In this document: one piece after another, positions 1-7,528 of the stretch | How positions within the stretch are numbered: position 1 is the first letter of the stretch | How the letters are laid out: each line of letters opens with the position of its first letter | Source of the DNA: Hymenobacter aranciens | GTDB lineage: Bacteria; Bacteroidota; Bacteroidia; Cytophagales; Hymenobacteraceae | Assembly (NCBI RefSeq): GCF_030580865.1 | Contig: NZ_JAUQSY010000002.1 | Coordinates: forward strand, 124,001 to 188,000 | Length of the DNA stretch: 64,000 nucleotides | Direction of reading: 5' to 3' | Notes under the pieces: model-generated | Database searches by the model: none | Seen by the model: only the letters and a program-made list of their open reading frames with translations | Told to the model about the DNA's origin: nothing | Made by a program: the position numbers and the translations under genes

Positions 1-259
1 GGCCGGTGTTGCCATTGTAGGTGGGGCCCGTTACGGTGTTGTAGCTGCTGCTCATGGGCAGCACCTGGCTGTTGGTGGGGTTTATCCAGCAGTGATTGCC
101 GTTGCCGTCGATGCCCACGATGGCCACGTACAAATCCGCGTCGGGCGTGGTGGAGGCGTTGGTAATCTGGAAGGGGAGGGCCGGGTTGCCGGCCCAACTG
201 GCAAAGGGCAGTAGCAGCGCTACCAAGCCCAACAGGAATGAAAGTGCGGGTTTCCTCAT
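1..259 (-). CDS. Secreted protein, N-terminal part only (possibly GH64/thaumatin-like)
   Basis: The reading frame opens with ATG at 259 on the minus strand and runs off the left edge, leaving about 86 residues. It starts MRKPALSF followed by a hydrophobic stretch ending in ASWA, a normal Sec signal peptide. The mature part (PFQITNAS, LYVAIVGIDGNGNHCW, then PTNSQVLPMSSS) recalls the first beta strands of glycoside hydrolase family 64 or thaumatin-like beta-1,3-glucanases, in which a short linker follows a V-x-G-x-D strand. That family call is tentative because no catalytic residues lie in the visible part. Export to the periplasm or beyond is the safe statement. A promoter-like box lies at 370-377. 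Confidence 0.6.
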   Translation of the reverse strand, partial: MRKPALSFLLGLVALLLPFASWAGNPALPFQITNASTTPDADLYVAIVGIDGNGNHCWINPTNSQVLPMSSSYNTVTGPTYNGNTG

Positions 260-369
260 GGTGGTGGGAGTTTGGTGATGAAGAATGGTGAGATGGTAAC
301 TACTCCGGCCGGGAGCAGCTTCACTCGTTACCAGCCGCATCGGGCAGGTGGCAGCGGGCGAAGCCGGAC

Positions 370-377
370 CAAATGTA
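370..377 (-). promoter_or_regulatory. Bacteroidota -7 box (TAnnTTTG) for the secreted protein
   Basis: On the minus strand this reads TACATTTG, matching the Bacteroidota sigma-ABfr -7 consensus, with a possible TTG about 27 bp further upstream. It would give a leader of roughly 100 nt before the ATG at 259. The rest of 260-622 holds no convincing gene. Confidence 0.35.
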
Positions 378-622
378 GGGCGGCGTGCGAATAAAAAAAA
401 TGCGAACAAACGGCCTTTAAAGCTCATTTTTCGCATCTTTTTCGCTTACTACACACGTGGCACCCGCTTACTGCACCCGCCGGGCTGCCTTTTTTGCAAA
501 GCAGTGCCTGCAGTCCCGCACAACACCTCTGCAAACGTTCCCGGGCACCTTTGTTTAAAAAACAATGCTGCGTGCCTAACTTTTTTTACCTGCCCTTCAG
601 CAAGCCGCCCCCGGCCCGGGTC

Positions 623-982
623 TTACTCAAAATAATCGGACGGGTCGGTCTGATTAAGATACTTCCGGAACTTCTCAAAATCGCCGAAATACGGCAATAC
701 GCAAGCCATAAACTCGCGCACGGCGGCCGGGCTGTCGGCATACAGCAGCAGCGTTTCGCCCACCGAGTCGAATTCCAGGTGGTTCAGTAGGTCGGGCCGC
801 TCATCCTCGATGATAGTTTCAAGGTGCTCCTGCCAGCTGGTTACCCCGCCGCCGTAGCCAAAGTCCTCAAAGAGTTTGGCGTAGCCGTCGAGCTCGCCCA
901 CGGGTGCCAGGATGGCAAACTGCCGGGGCGAGTCGGTGGCGGCTTTGGCAGCGGCCACTTGGAAAGGGAAAGTCAGTGTCAT
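623..982 (-). CDS. Imm51-like immunity family protein
   Basis: This is a 119-residue, acidic, soluble protein with no signal peptide or membrane segment. The central stretch (ELDGYAKLFEDFGYGGGVTSW..., then LNHLEFDSVGETLLLYADSPAAVREF) resembles the Imm51 family: a short alpha/beta protein with a conserved FG-G-G-W-x-x-L segment followed by a FDSE/FDSV strand. Imm51 members usually protect against polymorphic toxins delivered by neighbours, but no toxin gene is visible within the window, so here it would be an orphan or a domesticated copy. The family assignment is from memory of motif order only. The gene stands alone, with about 130 bp to the esterase gene downstream. Confidence 0.55.
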   Translation of the reverse strand: MTLTFPFQVAAAKAATDSPRQFAILAPVGELDGYAKLFEDFGYGGGVTSWQEHLETIIEDERPDLLNHLEFDSVGETLLLYADSPAAVREFMACVLPYFGDFEKFRKYLNQTDPSDYFE

Positions 983-1111
983 GCCGGCAAGATAGCAGCT
1001 TCGGCGGCCGCAAGCGGGCTACTTGCGCTGCCGGAGTTTGCCGGCCTGCCGTAGCAACGGCTCCTGGCCATTCCTGCCCTGCTCCGTTTCAGCTCACCTG
1101 GGCTTATACGC

Positions 1112-1762
1112 CTAGCGTCCAGCCAGCCGCCTGATAATGGGCCGCTTCAACTCGTGGTAGCCCTCAAAGGTGCGCACCGCAGGCCGGCCACCCAGCTGGG
1201 TGAGGTATTCGGCTTGCTGAGCCAGCTTCTCGGGACCGAAATACCCGTCGGAGTCGCCGGCCACCAGCGTTAGCTTCAGATTGGTAAGCAATAAGGTAGC
1301 GGCGGCGGGTTCGATGTCGGCGGGAAAGTCGCCGGCCCACAGCACGAGATGGGCGGGGCGGCGGCCGGTGTGGGCCAGCCAGCGGCTCACGGTGGCCGTG
1401 CCTTGGGAGAAACCCACCACGGTGAGTTGCACTTCGGGGCCGCACTGGGCCAGCAGGTGCTGGGTGAGACTTTCGAGGTAGGCTACGTGGTCGGCAATTT
1501 CGCTCAGGCGGTCGTCGCTGGTCATCCACGACGCACCCACGCGGCCGCTCGTGCCCTGCAGGTAGAAACGCGACAGGCCTTCGGGGGCCACCACCACGGT
1601 GCTGGGGTCGTCATCGGCCAGCCAGGCAAAGTGACGCACGAAAAAGTTGGCCAGGCTGCCGTAGCCGTGGCATACTATCCACAGCTCTTTGGTATCGGCC
1701 GAGGGGGTGCCCCGCTGCTCGTAGCGCGCCGTGCGCGGGGTGGTGAAGTGAAAATCGGGCAT
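1112..1762 (-). CDS. Alpha/beta-hydrolase, carboxylesterase/phospholipase type
   Basis: This 216-residue cytoplasmic protein has the layout of the short carboxylesterase (YpfH/lysophospholipase II-like) family. An HGYG oxyanion-loop motif lies at residues 32-35, a nucleophile elbow GFSQG at 117-121 makes Ser119 the probable nucleophile, an Asp lies in the VAGDSD strand near 170, and a His at 203 (GYHE) completes the triad. The likely reaction is hydrolysis of a small ester; the substrate cannot be told. Only 5 bp separate it from the upstream cytidine deaminase gene on the same strand, so the two are probably co-transcribed, although no pathway link is obvious. No lid domain or export signal is present. 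Confidence 0.8.
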   Translation of the reverse strand: MPDFHFTTPRTARYEQRGTPSADTKELWIVCHGYGSLANFFVRHFAWLADDDPSTVVVAPEGLSRFYLQGTSGRVGASWMTSDDRLSEIADHVAYLESLTQHLLAQCGPEVQLTVVGFSQGTATVSRWLAHTGRRPAHLVLWAGDFPADIEPAAATLLLTNLKLTLVAGDSDGYFGPEKLAQQAEYLTQLGGRPAVRTFEGYHELKRPIIRRLAGR

Positions 1763-1767
1763 GAAGC

Positions 1768-2265
1768 TTAGACGCTGGGCAAATCGTCGGCCGCAAAGTT
1801 AAAGGGCATCAAATCGACCAGCGCGGCGAAGCGCAGGATGGTGCCGTGCCGGCTGGGCAGCAGCAGCGGAATGGGTTGGCCCTGGCGCGCTTCCGATTCC
1901 AGCATCACCTGGCGGCAGGCGCCGCAGGGCAGGGCCGCCCCGAAGTCGCCCTGGGCCGGGCGGGCCGCCACGGCCATGCCCACGATGGGCGCGTGCCCCG
2001 GCTGGCTGGCCGCCAGGCCAAACAAGGCGGTGCGCTCAGCGCAGAGGCCCGAGGGATAGGCGGCGTTTTCCTGGTTCGTGCCTTGGAAAATACTACCGTC
2101 GGCCAGCAGCAGGGCGGCTCCGACGTGGTAGCCGGAGTAGGGCGCGTAGGCGTGGTCGGTAGCGGCGCGGGCGGCTTCCCACACGGCCTGCTCGGCGGGC
2201 GTGAGGTCGTGGGCGGAATCCAGCTCTTCGTAGGGCAGGTGCAGCGTGCGGGCGTGGCGGGCCAT
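1768..2265 (-). CDS. cdd: Cytidine deaminase
   Basis: This 165-residue zinc enzyme deaminates cytidine and deoxycytidine to uridine and deoxyuridine in pyrimidine salvage. The signature is complete: the zinc-ligand and catalytic-glutamate motif CAE at residues 75-77, and the second zinc pair PCGAC at 113-117. The substrate-binding segment NQENAAYPSGLCAERTA is also seen. Length and motif order fit the tetrameric short-form CDA. An N-terminal extension of about 30 residues precedes the deaminase fold, as is common in Bacteroidota. It is the first gene of a short minus-strand pair with the esterase. Confidence 0.93.
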   Translation of the reverse strand: MARHARTLHLPYEELDSAHDLTPAEQAVWEAARAATDHAYAPYSGYHVGAALLLADGSIFQGTNQENAAYPSGLCAERTALFGLAASQPGHAPIVGMAVAARPAQGDFGAALPCGACRQVMLESEARQGQPIPLLLPSRHGTILRFAALVDLMPFNFAADDLPSV

Positions 2266-2327
2266 ATAAGTGGCAGAAAATTAGGGGCGGCGAAGATAAT
2301 GCGAAAAATGCGCGCGTTGCGGGCAGG

Positions 2328-3452
2328 TTATTTTCGGGTCAGGAGCTTGCGTTCGAGCAGGAGAGTGGTCAGGGGGCTGTCGGGGCGGAGGATGGGCAGG
2401 AGCGTTTCGTAGGGAATTTCTACTTCGATGGTCTGGTCGGCGTGGTAGGGGCCAGGAAAGCTCAAGCTTTCGTCGTCACGTTCATCGTAGGTAAAGCTCA
2501 GCCCCGTAGCGGTTACCAGGAAGCCGCTGGCGGGTAGCTTGCCATTGGCGCCCACCTGGTCGTAGTGAGGGTTTTCCCAGACGGGCTTCAGCTGCTGTAG
2601 CAGCAAGCGGCGCAGCTGCGGCCCGTAGTTGGACCGCAGCAGGTCGGGCAGGGCAAGGCGGCGGCCGGTGCGCAGGTCGTAGGTGCTGCGGCGACTCCGT
2701 TGGTGAGAGTAAGCATCGTCGTCGTAGTGGAGGGTGTTGAAATGCTCGAACTGCACCACCGAAAACAGATAGTTGCTGTTGTACAGCACGTACTGGTAGC
2801 CGGTGAAAGAATAATCCGACCGTACCTCCTGCTTCACGCGCAGCAGGGAATCGAGATAATGGCCCATGCGCCGGACGGGGGCAGGGCGGCGGAGCGCCTG
2901 CTGAATTTGGCGAGTAGCAGCGGTAAGCGGCTGGCGGAGCCGTAGGTAGCTCTGGTGAAAAGTAGCGGAGTCGATGTTGGTGTTGGGATGATAGGGGCTG
3001 ACCACGAAGCGGTTGAGCTCCCAGGTTTCCTCATCGTAGGCGAGCGCATCGGCGTAGGTTTCGTGCAGGGCGAGCGGCAGGCGGCGTTTGCCATCCGGGC
3101 TGCGCCAGGTGCCGCTGAGCTGGACGCCGATTGGCTTGTTGAGCTCAAAATAGCCGGTGGTAGCAGATTCCACGGTTTCGCGTAGCGTTAGCTGATTTCT
3201 TTTAGTAGGGCCTTTTTCTGAATACAGGTGCAGTTCCCGGCCCCGGCGGTCATAGTAATAGCTGCCGGAGTAGCCCCAGCGGTTCGAGTCCAGCTGCAGC
3301 GTCACGGCTTGCCCGCCAATAGTGCCGCGCCAGCGGCGCGGGCCGTGGTCGGTGTAGTGCTCCAGGCGGTTGACGGGCAGGCGTTTGGCTTGCCCGCACA
3401 CATTCAAAGTGTTGAGCAATAAGGCAGCCAGCAGCCAGTGGAAGCCTGTCAT
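2328..3452 (-). CDS. Secreted DUF3298-type protein
   Basis: This 374-residue exported protein begins with a hydrophobic segment (WLLAALLLNTLNVCGQA); the Cys at the end could mark either a lipoprotein or a simple signal peptidase I site. The C-terminal half has features of DUF3298/RsiV-like domains: a strand-rich stretch with FEHFNTLHYDDDAYSHQRSRRSTYDLRTGRRLALPDLL, then a segment ending in the tyrosine-rich VEIPYETLLPIL motif. The first half is probably an independent beta-rich domain. The molecular role of such proteins is unknown; RsiV itself binds lysozyme, but that should not be transferred here. It stands alone between cdd and the divergent saccharopine dehydrogenase gene. Confidence 0.65.
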   Translation of the reverse strand: MTGFHWLLAALLLNTLNVCGQAKRLPVNRLEHYTDHGPRRWRGTIGGQAVTLQLDSNRWGYSGSYYYDRRGRELHLYSEKGPTKRNQLTLRETVESATTGYFELNKPIGVQLSGTWRSPDGKRRLPLALHETYADALAYDEETWELNRFVVSPYHPNTNIDSATFHQSYLRLRQPLTAATRQIQQALRRPAPVRRMGHYLDSLLRVKQEVRSDYSFTGYQYVLYNSNYLFSVVQFEHFNTLHYDDDAYSHQRSRRSTYDLRTGRRLALPDLLRSNYGPQLRRLLLQQLKPVWENPHYDQVGANGKLPASGFLVTATGLSFTYDERDDESLSFPGPYHADQTIEVEIPYETLLPILRPDSPLTTLLLERKLLTRK

Positions 3453-3554
3453 AAGCCTGAGGTGGTGGAGTGGTGAAAACGCCCGGTGAAGGCAAGGGAG
3501 TAATCGGGTAAAGATACTGGCCAGGCCCAGTGGGATGCTATTCGGCCGGTCCCG

Positions 3555-3562
3555 TACTTTTG
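3555..3562 (+). promoter_or_regulatory. -7 box (TAnnTTTG) directly before the start codon
   Basis: TACTTTTG matches the Bacteroidota -7 consensus. Only four bases separate it from the ATG at 3567, so transcription would begin at or within a base or two of the start codon and the mRNA would be leaderless or nearly so. Confidence 0.5.
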
Positions 3563-3566
3563 CCCG

Positions 3567-4913
3567 ATGAATTCCCGTCTGCTACTTCTCGGCGCGGGCC
3601 GCTCGGCCTCGTCGCTCATTCAATACCTGCTGCGCCACGCGCCCACCGAAAACTGGTTTCTGACCGTGGCCGATGCCAACCCGGCCCACCTCGCGCCGGT
3701 GCTGGCCGCGCACTCCGAATACGCCCGCGTGCTGCCCTTTGCCCTGGAGGATGAAACCCTGCTCGACCAGCTGGTGAGTGAGGCCGACGTGGTGATTTCC
3801 ATGCTGCCGGCGCTGTTTCACCCGGTGGTGGCGCGGGCCTGCCTGCACCACGGGCGGCACCTGGCCACGGCCAGCTACGTGAGTGCCGAAATCCGGGAAA
3901 TGGGGGCTGAGGCGGCGGCGCAAGGGCTGACGTTTCTGATGGAATGCGGGCTCGACCCGGGGCTCGACCACATGTCGGCCATGCGCGTGATTGAGCACAT
4001 CCGGGCCCGGGGCGGGCGGCTCACGTCGTTCAAAAGCTACTGCGGCGGCCTGCTGGCGCCGGCGGCCGAGGGCGACAACCCCTGGAAATATAAATTCACC
4101 TGGAACCCGCGCAACGTGGTGCTGGCCGGGCAGAGCACGGCGAAGTATCTCGAAAACGGCCACCTGCGCTTTATCCCGTACCAGCAATTGTTTGCCCGCA
4201 CCGAGACGCTGGCCGTGCCCGGCTGGGGCGAGTTTGAGGGCTATGCTAACCGCGACTCGCTGAGCTACCGCGCACCCTACGGGCTCGACGACATCCCGAC
4301 CATCCTGCGCGGCACCCTGCGCCGCCCCGGCTACTGCGCCGCCTGGCACGCCCTGGTGCGCCTGGGCCTGACGGACGATGCCGTGCGCCTCGGCAACGCC
4401 GATACGCTAACGTGGGAGCAGCTTATCGAAGCCTACCTGCCCATTGCCAAAGCCCCGGGCCTCGACCTGCCCACCCGCCTGGCTGCTTACCTGAACCTGG
4501 CCCCCGAAAGCGAGGAAATGGGTCGCCTGCACTGGCTGGGTTTGTTTTCGGACCGCCCCGTGGGCTTGCCCGATGCCACGCCTGCGCAACTGCTGGAAAA
4601 GCTGCTGACCGAAAAGTGGGCCCTGCAACCGCACGACCACGACCTTATCGTGATGCAGCATTTGTTCGAGTTTGAGCTGGATGGGCAGCGGCGCCGCGCC
4701 ACCTCCTCGCTGGTGGTGACGGGCGACGACGCCACCCACACCGCCATGGCCAAAACCGTAGGCCTGCCGCTGGGCATGGCCGTGCGCCGCCTGCTGCGCG
4801 GTGAGCTGACGCAGCGCGGGGTGGTTATTCCGGTGCAGACCGATTTATACGAGCCGATTCTCAATGAATTGGCGGCTGATTACGGCATCACCTTCGTGGA
4901 GGAGGAAAACTAG
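3567..4913 (+). CDS. Saccharopine dehydrogenase family protein
   Basis: This 448-residue enzyme has a Rossmann NAD(P)-binding N-terminus (LLLLGAGRSASSLIQYLL, residues 4-21), followed by VADANPAHL and the VVISMLP segment typical of Lys9/saccharopine dehydrogenase. The second half contains ECGLDPGLDHM and SYCGGLLAPAAEGDNPWKYKF, hallmarks of the saccharopine dehydrogenase C-terminal domain. The family forms or splits saccharopine in lysine metabolism, but many bacterial homologues act on other amino-acid adducts (for example carboxyspermidine synthesis), so the exact substrate is open. The start is supported by the promoter box immediately upstream. It is followed closely by a broken thioredoxin-like gene. 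Confidence 0.85.
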   Translation: MNSRLLLLGAGRSASSLIQYLLRHAPTENWFLTVADANPAHLAPVLAAHSEYARVLPFALEDETLLDQLVSEADVVISMLPALFHPVVARACLHHGRHLATASYVSAEIREMGAEAAAQGLTFLMECGLDPGLDHMSAMRVIEHIRARGGRLTSFKSYCGGLLAPAAEGDNPWKYKFTWNPRNVVLAGQSTAKYLENGHLRFIPYQQLFARTETLAVPGWGEFEGYANRDSLSYRAPYGLDDIPTILRGTLRRPGYCAAWHALVRLGLTDDAVRLGNADTLTWEQLIEAYLPIAKAPGLDLPTRLAAYLNLAPESEEMGRLHWLGLFSDRPVGLPDATPAQLLEKLLTEKWALQPHDHDLIVMQHLFEFELDGQRRRATSSLVVTGDDATHTAMAKTVGLPLGMAVRRLLRGELTQRGVVIPVQTDLYEPILNELAADYGITFVEEEN

Positions 4914-4931
4914 CCTTCGCTCATAAAGGCT

Positions 4932-5530
4932 ATGACCTGGGGCTGGGTAAGGCGCAGTGTGCTGGGCAGCGCATGTATGCTGCTGACCCCCATGACCCAG
5001 GCGCAGCCGGCCCCTGCGGGGCAACATAGCGCACGCCCCAGCGCGGGCGTTTTGATTGCTGCACTCACTGAATTGGGTGGCCATGCGCAAGAATACGGCC
5101 ATCGTGCGGATGGCTGCCACCGGCGACTTCAGCACCACTACCTCGATTTTTGGGCCAACTGGTGCAAGCCCTGCCAGGCCGGGCAGCCGGTACTGCTGGC
5201 CTTGCGCCGGCAGTTTGCCGGGCGGCCGGAGGTGGTTTTCGTGGGAATTTCCATCGATACCAACCTGGCGCCCTGGCGCAGGAGGCGGCGACTGATGCGC
5301 CGCTGGCCCTGCAGCGGCAGTTTATTAGCCAGCCCGGCGACACCGCGCTAGGCCAGCTTTTCCAACAGGGAGAGGTGCCCCAATACTGGCTGCTGGGAGC
5401 CGACGGGCGCATTCTGAACAGCCGCGCGCCCCGTCCGTCGCATCCGGGCGCGGCGGCGGCCATTGAAGAAGCTATTCGCCAGAACCAGGTGCAGGCAACC
5501 GGTGACTCGCGCAAGGCATCCGGAAAGTAG
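4932..5530 (+). pseudogene. Frameshifted TlpA-like thioredoxin
   Basis: The pieces of a periplasmic thioredoxin lie in different frames. Frame 1 opens at 4932 with a signal peptide (MTWGWVRRSVLGSACMLLTP) and, near 5140-5270, carries YLDFWANWCKPCQAGQPV with the active-site CxxC, then VVFVGISIDTNLAPW. The homology then continues in another frame from about 5280 (QEAATDAPLALQRQF..., VPQYWLLGADGRIL, ending at 5530). A third frame around 5085-5150 also reads as family-like sequence before the CxxC block, so at least two shifts are likely. An intact TlpA would be near 180 residues. I call it a pseudogene; a sequencing error is the alternative. Confidence 0.7.
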
Positions 5531-5593
5531 AAATTTCCGGCTTGTGGATTTGGGCAGCTCAGGTAGCTGGCCGTGCCTCCCAGTTGCTCACTT

Positions 5594-6556
5594 ATGCAAA
5601 CGCTCTCCATTTACTTGAAGCTGCGCGGCCGCCTGCTGGGCCGGCAGCTGCGCGAAATCGGCTGGCTGCGCCTGCTGCTGCTGTTGCCCTTCCTGCTGAT
5701 GGCGGGTAGCAAGGCGCTGGCCGCGCTGGCCCCGCACCCACTGGGCCGCTGGGTGGTGCCGGGGCTGGTGCTGGCCGGGCTGGCCAGCGCCCACCGGCAG
5801 CGCGCCGACTTACGCTTTCTGACCACGGTAAACCCTGCTTTCCAGCCGTGGCTGGCCGTGGAATATGCGCTGCTGGCCTTGCCGGTGGCTTTGGCCTTGC
5901 TGGTGATGGGCGCGTACGCCAGTGCCGGAATCACCTTGCTGGTAGCCCCGCTGGCGGCCTGGGCGGGCGCGGCCAGCGCTGGCCGCTCGACCCGCCAGCG
6001 GCCACGTAGTCTGCTTCGTAGCGAAGCCTTTGAGTGGGTGAGTGGCCTGCGCGCTACCCGGGCCGGGCTGCTGTGGCCGGCGCTGCTGGCCTTGGCCGGG
6101 TGGCAGCAGGCCACGCCGCTGGGGCCGCTAGTGGCGCTGGGCGTATGGCTGCTGGTAGTGCTGGGCAGCTACGGCACCCCCGAGCCGCTCACGATGCTGG
6201 CCCTGACGGGCAGCAGCGCCCCGGCAGTACTGCGCCGCCGCTTGCTGCTGGGTTTGGGCTACGCCGGGCTCACGGCGGCGCCGTTCGTCTGGCTGCTGGG
6301 CTGCGCGGGCGGCGTGGGAGCGGGGCTGGCCGTAGGGCTGGCCTGGCTGGGGCTGGTGGCGCTGATTATCCTCACCAAGTACGCCTTCTATCCCAACGGC
6401 CTGCAAATCCGCATCTCGCAGGCGCTGCTCATTGCCATCACCTTCACTTTGCCCGGCCACCCGGCCTATCTGCCGCTGCTGCTGGTGGCGGCGGGCGGGC
6501 TGTGGTGGCAAAGCCAGCGCCGGCTGCGACAGGTGCTGGGGGGAGCGCAGACTTAG
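5594..6556 (+). CDS. ABC-2-like membrane protein (transporter permease partner)
   Basis: The 320-residue protein is extremely rich in Leu, Ala and Gly, with about eight hydrophobic segments spread along its length (for example LLLLLPFLLMAGSKALAAL near the N-terminus and LVALIILTKYAFY near the C-terminus). No recognised motif pins the family. The next gene downstream encodes an ABC ATPase on the same strand, so the simplest reading is the membrane half of an exporter or bacitracin/gliding-type transporter. The start at 5594 (MQTLSIYLKLRG) is chosen because the preceding in-frame Met would add only seven residues that look non-coding. A palindromic repeat separates the two genes. Confidence 0.65.
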   Translation: MQTLSIYLKLRGRLLGRQLREIGWLRLLLLLPFLLMAGSKALAALAPHPLGRWVVPGLVLAGLASAHRQRADLRFLTTVNPAFQPWLAVEYALLALPVALALLVMGAYASAGITLLVAPLAAWAGAASAGRSTRQRPRSLLRSEAFEWVSGLRATRAGLLWPALLALAGWQQATPLGPLVALGVWLLVVLGSYGTPEPLTMLALTGSSAPAVLRRRLLLGLGYAGLTAAPFVWLLGCAGGVGAGLAVGLAWLGLVALIILTKYAFYPNGLQIRISQALLIAITFTLPGHPAYLPLLLVAAGGLWWQSQRRLRQVLGGAQT

Positions 6557-6650
6557 GGGTTGCGCTATCCAGTAAGTCCAACTCGCAGGTTCACCCAGAT
6601 GCCATACGAAGCAGAAATACCCCCTTCAGTCACGCCCGCTAAGGCCCGGC

Positions 6651-6737
6651 CTGCCATGCCACAAATTTATTCTACAGAAAAATTTGTGTGAAGAATTGCC
6701 ACAAGTTTTTCTGTAGAGAAAACTTGTGGCATGGCAG
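6651..6737. repeat. 38-bp near-perfect inverted repeat
   Basis: Arms at 6651-6688 and 6700-6737 are complementary except for a few positions, with an 11-bp loop. The AT-rich centre of each arm (ACAAATTTAT / TTCTGTAGAGAA) differs sharply from the surrounding GC-rich DNA. It lies between the permease and ATPase genes and could act as an mRNA stem-loop or be a small non-autonomous mobile repeat. Confidence 0.85.
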
Positions 6738-6767
6738 ACTGTGCCAAATCCAAACCTCCACTACTCA

Positions 6768-7460
6768 ATGCTTGAAATCCGAAACCTCCGCAAAGCCTAC
6801 GGCCGCCACCAGGTGCTGCACGATGTGAGCCTGACCTTGCATCCCGGCCGCATCCACGGCCTGGTGGGGGCCAACGGCGCGGGCAAAACCACGCTCATCA
6901 ACTGCCTCTACGGCCTGGAAACCGACTTCGAAGGCTCCATTCGCGACACCGCCGGCCCTGAGTTGCGCCAGCGCACCGGCCTGCTGCCCTACGAGCCCTA
7001 TTTCTATCCCCGCCTCACCGGGCGCGAGTACCTGGAATTCTGCCTGCAGGCGCGGGGCCGCCCGGTGCCCGATTTCACGGGCTGGAACCAGCTGCTGGAG
7101 CTGCCCCTTGACCAGTACGCCGACGAATACTCGGCCGGCATGCGCAAGAAGCTGGCCCTGCTGGCGCTGCTGGTGCAGGATTTTCAGTACCTCATTCTCG
7201 ACGAGCCCTTCAACGGCCTCGACCTCGAAGCCAACCTGCTGCTGCGCGAAATGCTGAAGCGCCTGCGACAGCGCGGTACCAGCATTTTGCTCACCTCGCA
7301 CATCCTGGGGGCCATGACCGACGTGGCCGATGAAGTAACCGTGCTGGTGGCGGGCCGGGTGCGCCGCCACTACCAGGCCGACGAGTTTGGCACCCTCGAA
7401 GCGGATTTGCTGGCCGATTTGCACGGCGAAAAGCTGGCCCAGCTGGCGGCGCTGCTGTAG
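6768..7460 (+). CDS. ABC transporter ATP-binding protein
   Basis: This 230-residue ATPase energises a transporter, probably with the membrane protein encoded just upstream. Motifs are in the right order: Walker A GANGAGKTT at residues 34-42, a signature of the form YSAGMRKK at 121-128 (the usual LSGGQ replaced by SAGM, as in many ABC-2 exporters), Walker B YLILDEP at 141-147, a D-loop NGLDLE and an H-loop SH near 180. The start MLEIRNLRKAYG is preferred over an in-frame ATG 42 bp upstream, because that one sits in the inverted repeat and adds no family sequence. The substrate is unknown. Confidence 0.88.
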   Translation: MLEIRNLRKAYGRHQVLHDVSLTLHPGRIHGLVGANGAGKTTLINCLYGLETDFEGSIRDTAGPELRQRTGLLPYEPYFYPRLTGREYLEFCLQARGRPVPDFTGWNQLLELPLDQYADEYSAGMRKKLALLALLVQDFQYLILDEPFNGLDLEANLLLREMLKRLRQRGTSILLTSHILGAMTDVADEVTVLVAGRVRRHYQADEFGTLEADLLADLHGEKLAQLAALL

Positions 7461-7480
7461 CGGGCAATGGTAACCGGCAG

Positions 7481-7520
7481 TTGGTGGTAGCGCGAAGCCA
7501 GTGCCTCGCGCTACCACCAA
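7481..7520. terminator. Stem-loop between convergent genes
   Basis: A perfect 15-bp stem (7481-7495 with 7506-7520) and a 10-base loop lie between the ABC ATPase gene and the oppositely oriented T9SS gene, where a bidirectional terminator is expected. It lacks a clear T-run, so it may equally be one of the fold-back repeats common in this genome. Confidence 0.5.
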
Positions 7521-7528
7521 CCGCGGCG

